The position numbers and the translations under genes were made by a program. This document shows positions 9,151 through 18,214 of a DNA stretch of 64,000 nucleotides, piece by piece. How positions within the stretch are numbered: the stretch's first letter is position 1; the number at the start of each line of letters is the position of its first letter. The stretch covers positions 1,734,001 through 1,798,000 of the forward strand of contig NZ_AP014583.1 of NCBI RefSeq assembly GCF_000828715.1, given 5' to 3'. The notes under the pieces were generated by a model, which had not been told where the DNA came from, made no database searches, and was given only the letters and a program-made list of their open reading frames with translations. This DNA is from Winogradskyella sp. PG-2 (GTDB taxonomy: Bacteria > Bacteroidota > Bacteroidia > Flavobacteriales > Flavobacteriaceae).

Positions 9151-9816
9151 ATGTCACTAAAAAAAGCGTCAATTATTATCATAATTATTTTACTGATAGA
9201 CCAAATCAGTAAGATTTATATAAAGACCCATTTTCAACTCAATGAAGATGTAACTATTTTTTCGTGGTTTAAAATTGCCTTTGTAGAAAATGATGGTATG
9301 GCATGGGGAACTAAACTCAGTGATGTCTTTACATTTATTTCTGATAAATCTGCTAAACTTATTTTAACTCTATTTAGAATTGCAGCAGTTACTGGCATTG
9401 CATTATGGTTAGTAGATGTTACTAAAAAGCAAAAGTCTAAAACTTTAATTTTCGCCATTGCTATTATTTTTGCAGGTGCTTTAGGTAATATTTTAGATTC
9501 TGTGTTTTATGGCATACTATTTAATGATAGCACATTTGAAGTTGCACAATTTTTGCCAAAAGAAGGAGGTTATGCAGGTGTATTTCATGGTAAAGTTGTT
9601 GATATGTTGCATTTTCCTATTTGGAATGGGATATTACCAGAATGGATGCCAATTGTAGGCGGAAAATATTTCTCGTTTTTCGATCCTATTTTTAATGTCG
9701 CAGATATTGCGATTAGTACAGGTATTGGTATTTTAATTGTGTTTAATAAAAGGGCTTTTAAAGATTCCCCTAAAACTGAAGCATCCGATATGGTGTCACA
9801 CAATAATCTAACTTAA
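9151..9816 (+). CDS. lspA: Lipoprotein signal peptidase (signal peptidase II)
   Basis: 221 residues, inner membrane. Cleaves the signal peptide of diacylglyceryl-modified prolipoproteins. Four hydrophobic segments are visible, with the conserved VENDGMAWG motif near residue 47. The aspartate dyad is D151 in GKVVDMLHF and D185 in FNVADIAIS. It is longer than the ~165 of E. coli, as in other Bacteroidota. The 3' end overlaps the convergent cyclo-ligase gene by 47 bases. The abundant lipoproteins in this window are its expected substrates. Confidence 0.95.
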   Translation: MSLKKASIIIIIILLIDQISKIYIKTHFQLNEDVTIFSWFKIAFVENDGMAWGTKLSDVFTFISDKSAKLILTLFRIAAVTGIALWLVDVTKKQKSKTLIFAIAIIFAGALGNILDSVFYGILFNDSTFEVAQFLPKEGGYAGVFHGKVVDMLHFPIWNGILPEWMPIVGGKYFSFFDPIFNVADIAISTGIGILIVFNKRAFKDSPKTEASDMVSHNNLT

Positions 9817-10333
9817 TATCATCTTCTGAAGACTCAATAATATCTTGTTCTGCTTCAAAAAATGACAAACCAATTTTTATAGTTTCTGGTTTGCAATTGG
9901 CTAAGAACCGATCATAAAATCCTTTTCCATAACCAATTCTATTACCGGTTTTATCAAATCCTAAAAGCGGAACAAAAACTACTTCAATTTGCTCTGAAGC
10001 AATAGCGATACCATCAATAGGTTCAGGAATATTATAGTCGTTTTTTTTGATTGTTGTATTATCTGTTAGTAGATAATGCGTCATCGAATAATCTTCAAAA
10101 TTACTTTTAGAAATCACTATATTTTTATCCTTTCCGGATAGAATATTTAAAATGTAATCTGTATTTATTTCTTTTTGTTCTTCAATAGTTAAGAAAATAT
10201 GATAAAAGGATTTATTCCAAACATCTAACTTTAATAATTCGTTAGCAATACCTAAACTATAATTCTCGATTTGAGTTTCTGATAATTTCTGTCTTAGGGT
10301 TTTGTGTTTTTTTCGAAGCTCAGATTTTTTCAC
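9770..10333 (-). CDS. 5-formyltetrahydrofolate cyclo-ligase
   Basis: 187 residues. Converts 5-formyl-THF to 5,10-methenyl-THF using ATP. It begins with the family pattern KSELRKKHKTLRQ; later come FVPLLGFDKTGNRIGYGKGF, carrying the conserved GYGKGFYDRF loop, and the LDYCVTP C-terminal motif. Length is normal for the family. It overlaps the upstream desuccinylase-like gene by four bases, so the two are translationally coupled, and its 3' end overlaps lspA. Confidence 0.92.
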   Translation of the reverse strand: MKKSELRKKHKTLRQKLSETQIENYSLGIANELLKLDVWNKSFYHIFLTIEEQKEINTDYILNILSGKDKNIVISKSNFEDYSMTHYLLTDNTTIKKNDYNIPEPIDGIAIASEQIEVVFVPLLGFDKTGNRIGYGKGFYDRFLANCKPETIKIGLSFFEAEQDIIESSEDDIKLDYCVTPYRMLQF

Positions 10334-11298
10334 GGCTCAAGTTTTGTGGAAATATGAAAAATTGCATCACCTTGATAGATAATTGGGGACTCATTTACAT
10401 TAAAAATATAGCCATCATTTGGTGCTTTTACAAAATGATTAAAACTTCCATAAGGATCTGTTATATGACCTAATACATCACCTTTTTTTATTTGAGCATT
10501 TACAGAAACGTCAGATTTAAACATCCCAGAATAACTGGCGCGAATCCATTTACTCTCGACAATTTTAATACAATTTTTTTTAGGTTTAGAGACTTTAAAT
10601 TTGCTGTTTAAAATTCCTAAATGATGCAATACGCGCTTAGTTCCGTTTACACCTGTGTTTGTTATGGTATTATCTATATTAAAAGACTTCCCGCCTTCAA
10701 ACAACAGCATGGGTAATCCAGTTTTGTAACAAGAATTACGGAAAGATTTATTAATATTTTTAGAATAGAAAACAAAAGGCGCACCAAATACTTGGGCTAA
10801 TTCGTCTAGAACAATTTCATTTTTTACAATTCGTATTTGAGCCGCATTAAAGCGATCAGCTCCACCTGTATGAAAATCTAAAATTAAATCGGCATGAGGT
10901 ACAATTTCTGTCATTAATTTATGGGCAACTCTACTAGCTAAAGAACCTCCTTTACCACCAGGAAAAACACGATTTAAATCTCGACCATCTGGGAATAGTC
11001 GATCCATATGGATAAACCCAAATACATTGATTACAGGAATACATATAATAGTCCCTTTCTTTGGTTTATTAATACCTTTGGCAATAATTTGACGGACAAT
11101 TTCCACACCATTAATTTCATCACCATGAATTCCTGCAGTAATTAAAACCGTAGGTCCTGGTTTTTTAGAACGTTCAATAATTACAGGAACATCAATAGTA
11201 TTCTGCGTGTGTAATTTAGCGACATTAAAACTCACCTTAGCGCTCTCACCAAGGCCGACACTTTCACCTAGTATATGTAATACTTCTTTTTCACTCAT
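10330..11298 (-). CDS. Succinylglutamate desuccinylase/aspartoacylase-family zinc hydrolase
   Basis: 322 residues. M14-like carboxypeptidase fold. Zinc ligands are visible as HGDE at residues 58-61 and a later LDFHTGG. The C-terminal third is a small beta domain with an NDGYIFNV segment. Members next to rimK-type ligases are common in marine bacteria and are annotated broadly as deacylases; the real substrate is unknown. It starts one base after the RimK-like gene ends and overlaps the next gene by four bases, so it sits in a three-gene leftward operon. Confidence 0.85.
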   Translation of the reverse strand: MSEKEVLHILGESVGLGESAKVSFNVAKLHTQNTIDVPVIIERSKKPGPTVLITAGIHGDEINGVEIVRQIIAKGINKPKKGTIICIPVINVFGFIHMDRLFPDGRDLNRVFPGGKGGSLASRVAHKLMTEIVPHADLILDFHTGGADRFNAAQIRIVKNEIVLDELAQVFGAPFVFYSKNINKSFRNSCYKTGLPMLLFEGGKSFNIDNTITNTGVNGTKRVLHHLGILNSKFKVSKPKKNCIKIVESKWIRASYSGMFKSDVSVNAQIKKGDVLGHITDPYGSFNHFVKAPNDGYIFNVNESPIIYQGDAIFHISTKLEP

Positions 11299-12174
11299 CT
11301 ATTTTCTATTACGTTCTATAAAAGTAATAATTGCCCTCGCTATATTTTTCTGCGTGGCACCTTCAATACCTTCTAAACCAGGAGTTGAATTAACTTCCAT
11401 AATTAATGGACCTCTTGCAGATTGTAACATATCTACACCACAAACAGGAAGCTTTAATGCACGTGCAGCCTTAATAGCTAATTTTAATTCATCTTCTGAA
11501 AGTCTAATTAAATTAGCACTTCCACCTCTATGTAAATTAGATCGAAATTCACCATCTTTTCCTTGCCGTTTCATGGCTCCTACAACTTGTCCGTCTACTA
11601 AAAGCGCTCGTAAATCAGCACCTTTAGCTTCTTCAATATATTCTTGAACTAATGCTCTTGCTTGTAATCCATTAAAAGCTTCAAGTACAGATTCAGCAGC
11701 ATTTTTAGATTCTGCTAAAACGACTCCGAGTCCTTGGGTTCCTTCAAGTAATTTTATAATTACTGGCGGTCCACCAACATGGTTAAGAACTTCTTCAACA
11801 TCTCTTGAGTAGTTTGTAAAAACCGTTTTTGGCATACCAATACCAGCTTTAGATAAACGTTGAAAACTTCTTAGTTTATCCCTACTTCTAATAATAGCAT
11901 CAGATGTTACTGTAGTAAAGACATTCATCATTTCAAATTGTCTTACTACAGCACAGCCAAAAAAGGTTACTGAAGCTCCAATCCTTGGAATAATAGCATC
12001 TACATAATCTAAATAACGATCTCTGTAATAAATAGTCGGTTTTTCTTGCTCAATAATGATATCACATTTTAGAGGATCAATAACTTCGATCTCATGACCT
12101 CTATTTTCACCTTCCTCAATAAGACGTCTTGTAGAGTATAGGTTTTCATTTCTTGAAAGAATAACAATATTCAT
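11299..12174 (-). CDS. RimK-family ATP-grasp ligase
   Basis: 291 residues from the ATG at 12174, which gives the family start MNIVILSRN. An upstream in-frame start would add 13 residues without similarity. RimK proteins add glutamate or similar amino acids to a carboxyl end, classically ribosomal protein S6. The ATP-grasp features are [18 protein letters not shown] and the magnesium-binding [13 protein letters not shown]. First gene of a leftward operon with the desuccinylase-like hydrolase, divergent from uvrC. The acceptor here is unproven. Confidence 0.9.
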   Translation of the reverse strand: MNIVILSRNENLYSTRRLIEEGENRGHEIEVIDPLKCDIIIEQEKPTIYYRDRYLDYVDAIIPRIGASVTFFGCAVVRQFEMMNVFTTVTSDAIIRSRDKLRSFQRLSKAGIGMPKTVFTNYSRDVEEVLNHVGGPPVIIKLLEGTQGLGVVLAESKNAAESVLEAFNGLQARALVQEYIEEAKGADLRALLVDGQVVGAMKRQGKDGEFRSNLHRGGSANLIRLSEDELKLAIKAARALKLPVCGVDMLQSARGPLIMEVNSTPGLEGIEGATQKNIARAIITFIERNRK

Positions 12175-12259
12175 GTCTGCTTTGAGCTTAAGGGAATTTT
12201 TTGCTTGATGCAATATACTAAAAAAGGAATTCTGATTTTTACAATCCTAGCATTTAAAC

Positions 12260-12267
12260 TACCTTTG
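12260..12267 (+). promoter_or_regulatory. Promoter core (TAnnTTTG) for uvrC
   Basis: TACCTTTG matches the consensus exactly and ends five bases before the uvrC ATG at 12273, predicting a leaderless or nearly leaderless transcript. No clean -33 TTG is seen. Confidence 0.45.
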
Positions 12268-12272
12268 GTTTA

Positions 12273-14066
12273 ATGCCAGAAACAACCATAGAAATACAGA
12301 TAAAAACACTTCCAAATCAACCTGGAGTATATCAATATTTTGATGCTGATGAAAAGTTAATTTACGTTGGTAAGGCTAAGAATATCAAAAAACGTGTAAG
12401 TAGTTATTTTACGAAGCATCATGAGTATGGCAAAACAAGAGTATTGGTTAAGAATATTGTTTCTTTAAAGCATATTGTCGTGGAGACAGAGAATGATGCA
12501 TTACTACTCGAAAATAACCTGATAAAGAAATATCAACCTAAATATAATGTTTTACTCAAGGACGATAAATCTTATCCCTGGATTTGCATAAAAAAAGAAC
12601 GTTTCCCTAGAGTGTTTTCTACACGACGTGTTTTTAAAGATGGCTCAGAATATTTTGGTCCATACACAAGTATGAAAACAGTAAAAACACTTTTAGGTTT
12701 AATAAAAGGTTTATATCAATTACGTACCTGTAACTTCGATTTATCACAAACTAAGATTGAAGCAGGAAAGTATAAGGTCTGTTTAGAATATCATTTAGGA
12801 AATTGTAAAGGTGCTTGTGAAGGAAAAGAAACAGAAGAAGAATACCATGCTAATGTTAAAGCCATTAGAGAAATCTTAAAAGGAAATTTTAAAGATTCGT
12901 TACAGCAATTCCGAATTCAGATGAAACAACATGCTGAAAACATGCACTTTGAAGACGCACAGAAAATAAAAGAAAAACTCGAGATTTTAGAGAATTACCA
13001 AGCTAAATCAACCATTGTAAATCCTAAGATTAGTAATGTAGATGTATTTTCTATTGTTAGCGATGAAACATACGCTTATATTAATTTTTTACAACTAAGT
13101 TATGGTTCTATTATTAGATCACATACACTTGAATTAAAAAAGAAATTACAAGAGTCAGATACAGAATTATTAGAGTTAGCAATAACTGAAATTAGGCGAC
13201 GGTTTAATTCAAATTCAAAAGAGATCTATGTGCCATTTGAAGTAAATTTAGGTAATGAATTAAAAATAACAATTCCGAAACTTGGAGATAAAAAAAGTAT
13301 ACTAGATTTATCACGACGTAATGCGATGTATTACAGAATGGATAAGCTCAAACAAATTAAAATTATAGATCCAGATCGTCACACCAATAGAATAATGGCA
13401 CAGATGAAAGCCGATTTACGATTATCAGAAGAACCAAGACATATTGAGTGTTTTGATAATTCTAATATTCAAGGAACAAATCCTGTTGCTGCTTGCGTAG
13501 TTTTTAAGAATGGCAAACCGAGTAAAAAAGATTATCGCAATTTTAATATAAAAACGGTAGAAGGTCCTGATGATTTTGCCTCAATGGAAGAGGTAGTATA
13601 TAGACGTTATAAACGTTTAGTTGAAGAAAAACAACCTTTACCACAACTTATCATTATTGATGGTGGAAAAGGACAACTATCCTCAGCATTAAAAAGCTTA
13701 GATGTTTTAGAATTAAGAGGAAAAATTGCTATTATCGGAATTGCAAAACGACTGGAAGAATTATTTTATCCAGATGATCCAATTCCATTATATTTAGATA
13801 AGAAAAGTGAGACTTTAAAAATTATTCAGCAATTACGAAATGAAGCACATCGTTTTGGTATAGAACATCATAGAAATAGAAGAAGTAAAGGAGCTTTGAC
13901 CACAGAACTAGAAAATATTCCTGGAGTAGGCGAACAAACCATTGTTGAATTGATGAAAACCTTTAAAACGGTAAAACGTATTGCAAATGCAAAATTAGAT
14001 GAACTAGAAGCTGTAGTTGGAGTCTCTAGAGCTAATAAAATTCATAATTATTATCATAAAGAATAA
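12273..14066 (+). CDS. uvrC: UvrABC system protein C (excinuclease subunit C)
   Basis: 597 residues. Makes both incisions around a DNA lesion in nucleotide excision repair after UvrB is loaded. Domains in order: GIY-YIG nuclease (PGVYQYFD and IYVGKAKNIKKR, residues ~14-95), a cysteine cluster near 150-185, the UVR UvrB-binding helix near 200-235, an RNase H-like nuclease domain with ECFDNSNIQGTNPVA near 390, and a C-terminal helix-hairpin-helix (IPGVGEQTIVELM). Length is normal. The patatin gene follows after five bases. Confidence 0.97.
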   Translation: MPETTIEIQIKTLPNQPGVYQYFDADEKLIYVGKAKNIKKRVSSYFTKHHEYGKTRVLVKNIVSLKHIVVETENDALLLENNLIKKYQPKYNVLLKDDKSYPWICIKKERFPRVFSTRRVFKDGSEYFGPYTSMKTVKTLLGLIKGLYQLRTCNFDLSQTKIEAGKYKVCLEYHLGNCKGACEGKETEEEYHANVKAIREILKGNFKDSLQQFRIQMKQHAENMHFEDAQKIKEKLEILENYQAKSTIVNPKISNVDVFSIVSDETYAYINFLQLSYGSIIRSHTLELKKKLQESDTELLELAITEIRRRFNSNSKEIYVPFEVNLGNELKITIPKLGDKKSILDLSRRNAMYYRMDKLKQIKIIDPDRHTNRIMAQMKADLRLSEEPRHIECFDNSNIQGTNPVAACVVFKNGKPSKKDYRNFNIKTVEGPDDFASMEEVVYRRYKRLVEEKQPLPQLIIIDGGKGQLSSALKSLDVLELRGKIAIIGIAKRLEELFYPDDPIPLYLDKKSETLKIIQQLRNEAHRFGIEHHRNRRSKGALTTELENIPGVGEQTIVELMKTFKTVKRIANAKLDELEAVVGVSRANKIHNYYHKE

Positions 14067-14071
14067 GAACA

Positions 14072-16336
14072 TTGAACTTGTCCCAAACATATCACCATAT
14101 AATTAAATTGAGATGCACCATCTTGGTTTTAGTCTTTCTTTCACTAAGCTATAATAATATATCAGCACAAGAAGTTCCAGAACCTAAAGTAGGTTTAGTC
14201 TTAAGTGGAGGAGGTGCAAAAGGTTTTGCTCATATAGGTGTCTTAAAAGTTATTGATAGTTTAGGTATTAAAATAGATTATGTAGCGGGTACAAGTATGG
14301 GAGCAATAATTGGCTCATTATACACTGCAGGTTACTCTGGTAATCAACTAGAGGCGATGTTCAATACTCAAGATTTTGATGAATTAATAAATGATAATTT
14401 CCCCAGAGAGACCAAATCATTTTACGAACGCGAAAATTCTGAAAAACATGTGGTGAGCTTACCTTTTGATAAACTTAAACTCAGTTTGCCTTCCGCTTTA
14501 TCTCGTGGTCAAAATGTATATAATTTATTATATCATTTAATGCTGCCAGTTAACGAAATTAGAGATTTTGAAAAATTACCTATTCCATTTTTCTGCATAG
14601 CAACGGATATAGAGACAGGGGAATCATTGATTTTAGATAAAGGCAGATTGGCAGAAGCTGTTACAGCAAGTGGTGCTTTACCGTCCTTATTTCAACCTGT
14701 AACAATAGGTGATAGAATTTTAATTGATGGTGGTGTTACTAACAACTTTCCTGTTGAAGAACTCAGAGCAAAAGGAATCGATATTATTATTGGTGTGGAT
14801 GTACAAGATGCTCTGAAAGATCGAGAATCTTTAAAATCTGGTTTAGATATTTTATCCCAAATTAATAATTTCAGAACCATAAATGCCATGAAAAGCAAAG
14901 TAGCTCTCTCAGACATTTATATTAAGCCAGATATTACTAATTTTTCAGTAATCTCATTTACCGAAGGTGAAGATATAATCGCTAATGGTGAAGCGGCTGC
15001 CAAATTAAATATTTCTGAATTATTAAAATTAAAAGATAATCAAACTATTCCTCATAGCAGACCATTTACGCAACCTTTAGATAGCATAAAAATTCAGTCT
15101 GTCAACATTGAAGGTGTAGAAAGTTATACAAGATCTTATCTTTTAGGGAAATTAAAGTTAAGAGGAAATGAAAAGATGAGTTATGATGATTTTAGGAAAG
15201 GAATTAATAATCTTATTGCTACAAATAATTTTGATACATTCAGGTATCAGTTAGAGTCTATTAATAATGATGATGGATTCAACTTAACAGGTAAACTTAC
15301 AGAATCAGAAACAACGACTTTTTTCAAATTAGGTGTGCATTATGATGGTCTCTATAAAAGTGCGGCATTAGCAAATATTACTAAAAAACAGTTGCTTTTT
15401 AAAAATGATATAGCATCATTAGATGTTGTTCTTGGAGACAACTCAAGGTATAATTTCGATTATTTTATTGATAAAGGGTTTTACATTAGTATTGGGCTTA
15501 AGTCGAGATATAATCAATTTAATAAAAACGTAAACCCTTTATTAGCTTTAGATGAAGAATCGCCTTTATTAGCTGGTTTGAATAAAATTGATGCAGAGCT
15601 TTCAGATTTCACAAATCAAGTTTATTTACAAACAATATTCAGAAAGGACTTTGCACTTAGAATGGGAGCAGAGTATAAACGACTAAAAATCACTTCAGAG
15701 ACCATAATAGAAGATAATCAGGATGATGAAATTACTTTCGAAAATACTGGATATTTTGGTGTATTCGGTAATTTGAAATTCGATAGTTATAGTGATCGTT
15801 TCTTCCCTAAAAGTGGATTTTATTTTAATGGGGATTTACATTGGTATTTAAATGCTTCTAATTTTAATAGAGATTTTAAGAAATTTTCAATTGCTAAAGC
15901 AGATATAGGATATGCCTTTAGTTTTAGTGATAAATTAGCGTTTAAGACTGAGGCTAATGGAGGTTTTAAAATTGAAGATAATCCCACAACAGCACTTGGT
16001 TTTGCTATTGGAGGTTTTGGGAATAATTTTATAAATAATTTTTCTTCATTTTATGGTTATGATTATTTGGAATTGTCAGGCGATAGTTTTGTAAAGGCAA
16101 CATTCACTCTAGATTTTGAAATGTTTAAAAAGCATCATTTACTTATAGCGGCTAATTACGCCAATATTGAAGATGGTATTTTTGAATCTGGTGAATGGTT
16201 AACAACTCCAGATTATAGTGGTTATGCAATCGGTTATTCATTGGAAACTTTTCTTGGACCTTTGGAAGGAAAATATACCTATTCGCCAGATACAGGTAAT
16301 GGCTACTGGTTTTTTAATCTCGGGTTTTGGTTTTAG
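14072..16336 (+). CDS. Patatin-like phospholipase with BamA-like outer-membrane barrel
   Basis: 754 residues. Signal peptide ends near residue 33 (NISAQ). The patatin domain has the oxyanion loop SGGGAKGFAHIG (45-56), nucleophile Ser75 in GTSMG, and Asp219 in DGG. A POTRA-like segment follows from ~340, then a ~400-residue beta barrel ending in FWF. This is the PlpD/type Vd layout, which predicts an outer-membrane lipase. No in-frame ATG precedes the patatin domain, so translation must begin at TTG 14072 or 14078. It follows uvrC by five bases and probably shares its transcript. Confidence 0.92.
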   Translation: MNLSQTYHHIIKLRCTILVLVFLSLSYNNISAQEVPEPKVGLVLSGGGAKGFAHIGVLKVIDSLGIKIDYVAGTSMGAIIGSLYTAGYSGNQLEAMFNTQDFDELINDNFPRETKSFYERENSEKHVVSLPFDKLKLSLPSALSRGQNVYNLLYHLMLPVNEIRDFEKLPIPFFCIATDIETGESLILDKGRLAEAVTASGALPSLFQPVTIGDRILIDGGVTNNFPVEELRAKGIDIIIGVDVQDALKDRESLKSGLDILSQINNFRTINAMKSKVALSDIYIKPDITNFSVISFTEGEDIIANGEAAAKLNISELLKLKDNQTIPHSRPFTQPLDSIKIQSVNIEGVESYTRSYLLGKLKLRGNEKMSYDDFRKGINNLIATNNFDTFRYQLESINNDDGFNLTGKLTESETTTFFKLGVHYDGLYKSAALANITKKQLLFKNDIASLDVVLGDNSRYNFDYFIDKGFYISIGLKSRYNQFNKNVNPLLALDEESPLLAGLNKIDAELSDFTNQVYLQTIFRKDFALRMGAEYKRLKITSETIIEDNQDDEITFENTGYFGVFGNLKFDSYSDRFFPKSGFYFNGDLHWYLNASNFNRDFKKFSIAKADIGYAFSFSDKLAFKTEANGGFKIEDNPTTALGFAIGGFGNNFINNFSSFYGYDYLELSGDSFVKATFTLDFEMFKKHHLLIAANYANIEDGIFESGEWLTTPDYSGYAIGYSLETFLGPLEGKYTYSPDTGNGYWFFNLGFWF

Positions 16337-16509
16337 AATAAAAATTCTCAACTTTGTAATCAATGAAACCATTCTGGCAAAACATAAAACTTCATTTACA
16401 TTTCCTTATCAAAAGGAATCCAGAATAGATATGTATTTTTTGTACCTTTAAAAATAGTTAGATTTATACAGATGACGTATAGATAAATTAACTTTTAAAC
16501 TAATCAAAA

Positions 16510-17670
16510 ATGCCGTTTTATCATAAACTAGGAAAAATTCCACCTAAAAGACATACGCAATTTAAGAAGCCAAATGGAGGTTTTTATTATGAGCAACTAT
16601 TCGGAACTATTGGTTTCGATGGCATGTCAACTAATAGTTACCATGAGCAAAGACCAACACAGGTCAAAGCCATTAAAAAGCAATACAGTGTAGCTCCAAA
16701 AGTAGCCAAGGAAAATAATATGCAATCTTATCGATTGCATGGTTTTAAAGTGAAACCAGAAAACGATTATTTAGATAGCCGAAAAATTGTATTGACCAAT
16801 AGTGATTGTAATATCATATTGGCGGCACCAAAACAATCTACTAGAGACTATTTCTATAAAAACACAGATGCAGACGAGTTAATTTTTATCCATAAAGGCA
16901 CAGGAAAATTAAGAACTATGCTCGGTAATCTCGATTTTAAATATGGTGATTATTTACTAGTGCCTAGAGGGATTATTTATAAACTCGATTTTGATACTGA
17001 AGACAATCGTCTTTTTATCGTAGAATCTTATAGACCAATCTATACACCAAAACGTTACCGTAATTGGTTTGGACAACTTTTAGAGCATTCACCTTTCTGT
17101 GAACGAGATTTACGACAACCACAAGAATTAGAAACTTATAATGAGTCTGGTGAGTTTCTAATAAAAATCAAAAAACAAGACGAAATTTTTGATATGGTTT
17201 ATGCGTCACATCCATTTGATGTTATTGGTTACGATGGTTACAACTATCCATATGCCTTTTCAATTCACGATTTTGAGCCTATTACAGGTCGTGTTCACCA
17301 ACCACCTCCTGTGCATCAAACTTTTGAAACAGATGCGTTTGTGGTTTGTAGTTTCGTACCTCGTTTGTATGATTATCACCCACTAGCAGTTCCAGCTCCA
17401 TATAATCATAGTAATATTGATAGTGATGAGGTATTGTATTACGTAGATGGTGATTTTATGAGTAGAAATGATATAGAAGCTGGGCATATTTCGTTGCATC
17501 CGGCAGGCATCCCGCATGGTCCACATCCTGGAGCAATGGAGCGTAGTATTGGTAAAGTGAAAACTGATGAATTAGCTGTAATGGTAGATACGTTTAAGCC
17601 TTTAAAAGTAACAGAAGAAGCTTTAAAAATTGCTGACGAAGATTATTTTAAATCTTGGTTAGAAGATTAA
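16510..17670 (+). CDS. hmgA: Homogentisate 1,2-dioxygenase
   Basis: 386 residues. Opens the homogentisate ring to maleylacetoacetate in tyrosine and phenylalanine breakdown. It has the N-terminal FYHKLGKIPPKRHTQF pattern and a cupin core rich in His and Glu; the C-terminal HPAGIPHGPHPG segment carries the usual iron ligands. Slightly shorter than animal enzymes (~440), as is usual in Bacteroidota. The following two genes are 22 and 15 bases apart and end with hppD, the enzyme that makes homogentisate, so the unit is a tyrosine catabolic operon. Confidence 0.94.
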   Translation: MPFYHKLGKIPPKRHTQFKKPNGGFYYEQLFGTIGFDGMSTNSYHEQRPTQVKAIKKQYSVAPKVAKENNMQSYRLHGFKVKPENDYLDSRKIVLTNSDCNIILAAPKQSTRDYFYKNTDADELIFIHKGTGKLRTMLGNLDFKYGDYLLVPRGIIYKLDFDTEDNRLFIVESYRPIYTPKRYRNWFGQLLEHSPFCERDLRQPQELETYNESGEFLIKIKKQDEIFDMVYASHPFDVIGYDGYNYPYAFSIHDFEPITGRVHQPPPVHQTFETDAFVVCSFVPRLYDYHPLAVPAPYNHSNIDSDEVLYYVDGDFMSRNDIEAGHISLHPAGIPHGPHPGAMERSIGKVKTDELAVMVDTFKPLKVTEEALKIADEDYFKSWLED

Positions 17671-17692
17671 TTAAAAAACTAAATGTTTCGGA

Positions 17693-18199
17693 ATGAATCA
17701 TAATAAATTACCTGCAGATCCTTTAGCACTCATTTTGGGAATAATAGCACTAGTCATTGGTATTGCTGGTTGTTGCTGTTATGGGATTACAGCAATAATA
17801 CCTTTAATAATAGCAATTATAGGATTAGTAACTGCCAATAAAAGTTTAAAAGCGTATGGACAAAACCCTGAAGCCTATTATCCTCAAACTAGAAGTAATG
17901 TTTCTACGGCAAAAATTATAAATATTATAGCTATTGTAATGAACGGTTTAGTCCTTCTTTTCGCAATTGCCGCTATAGTATTTTATGGTACAATGCTGTC
18001 ATCTGGTATGTTAGATGATTTTAATATAGATACAATTGAAGATGATGATTTCTTTGATACCGAAATAGAACTGGATACTACTAATACATGGGAAGAAGAC
18101 ACTTATATAATTGAAGAAAGTAACGATTCAATTGAAACAGATTCAAAACAAGAAAAATCTTTCGAAGATACAATGAAAGATTTCGATTCTAAATATTAA
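17693..18199 (+). CDS. Small CCC-motif membrane protein
   Basis: 168 residues. Two hydrophobic regions are seen, ~10-47 and ~72-102. The first contains three consecutive cysteines (GIAGCCCYG), typical of a Bacteroidota family annotated as CCC motif membrane protein, near DUF4190-type proteins. The C-terminal ~60 residues are strongly acidic and probably soluble. Function is unknown. It sits between hmgA and hppD with short gaps, so it is co-transcribed with tyrosine breakdown; a functional link is only suggested by position. Confidence 0.8.
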   Translation: MNHNKLPADPLALILGIIALVIGIAGCCCYGITAIIPLIIAIIGLVTANKSLKAYGQNPEAYYPQTRSNVSTAKIINIIAIVMNGLVLLFAIAAIVFYGTMLSSGMLDDFNIDTIEDDDFFDTEIELDTTNTWEEDTYIIEESNDSIETDSKQEKSFEDTMKDFDSKY

Positions 18200-18214
18200 A
18201 TAAATTTTTGTTTT

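Noticed and set aside
11207..11647. 146-codon plus-strand frame across the RimK-like and desuccinylase-like genes
   Set aside because: Antisense to two conserved genes and low in complexity, with no domain.
16218..16451. 77-codon frame overlapping the end of the patatin gene
   Set aside because: It lies mostly inside the patatin barrel in another frame and has no recognisable domain. The patatin frame is clearly coding through its terminal Phe.
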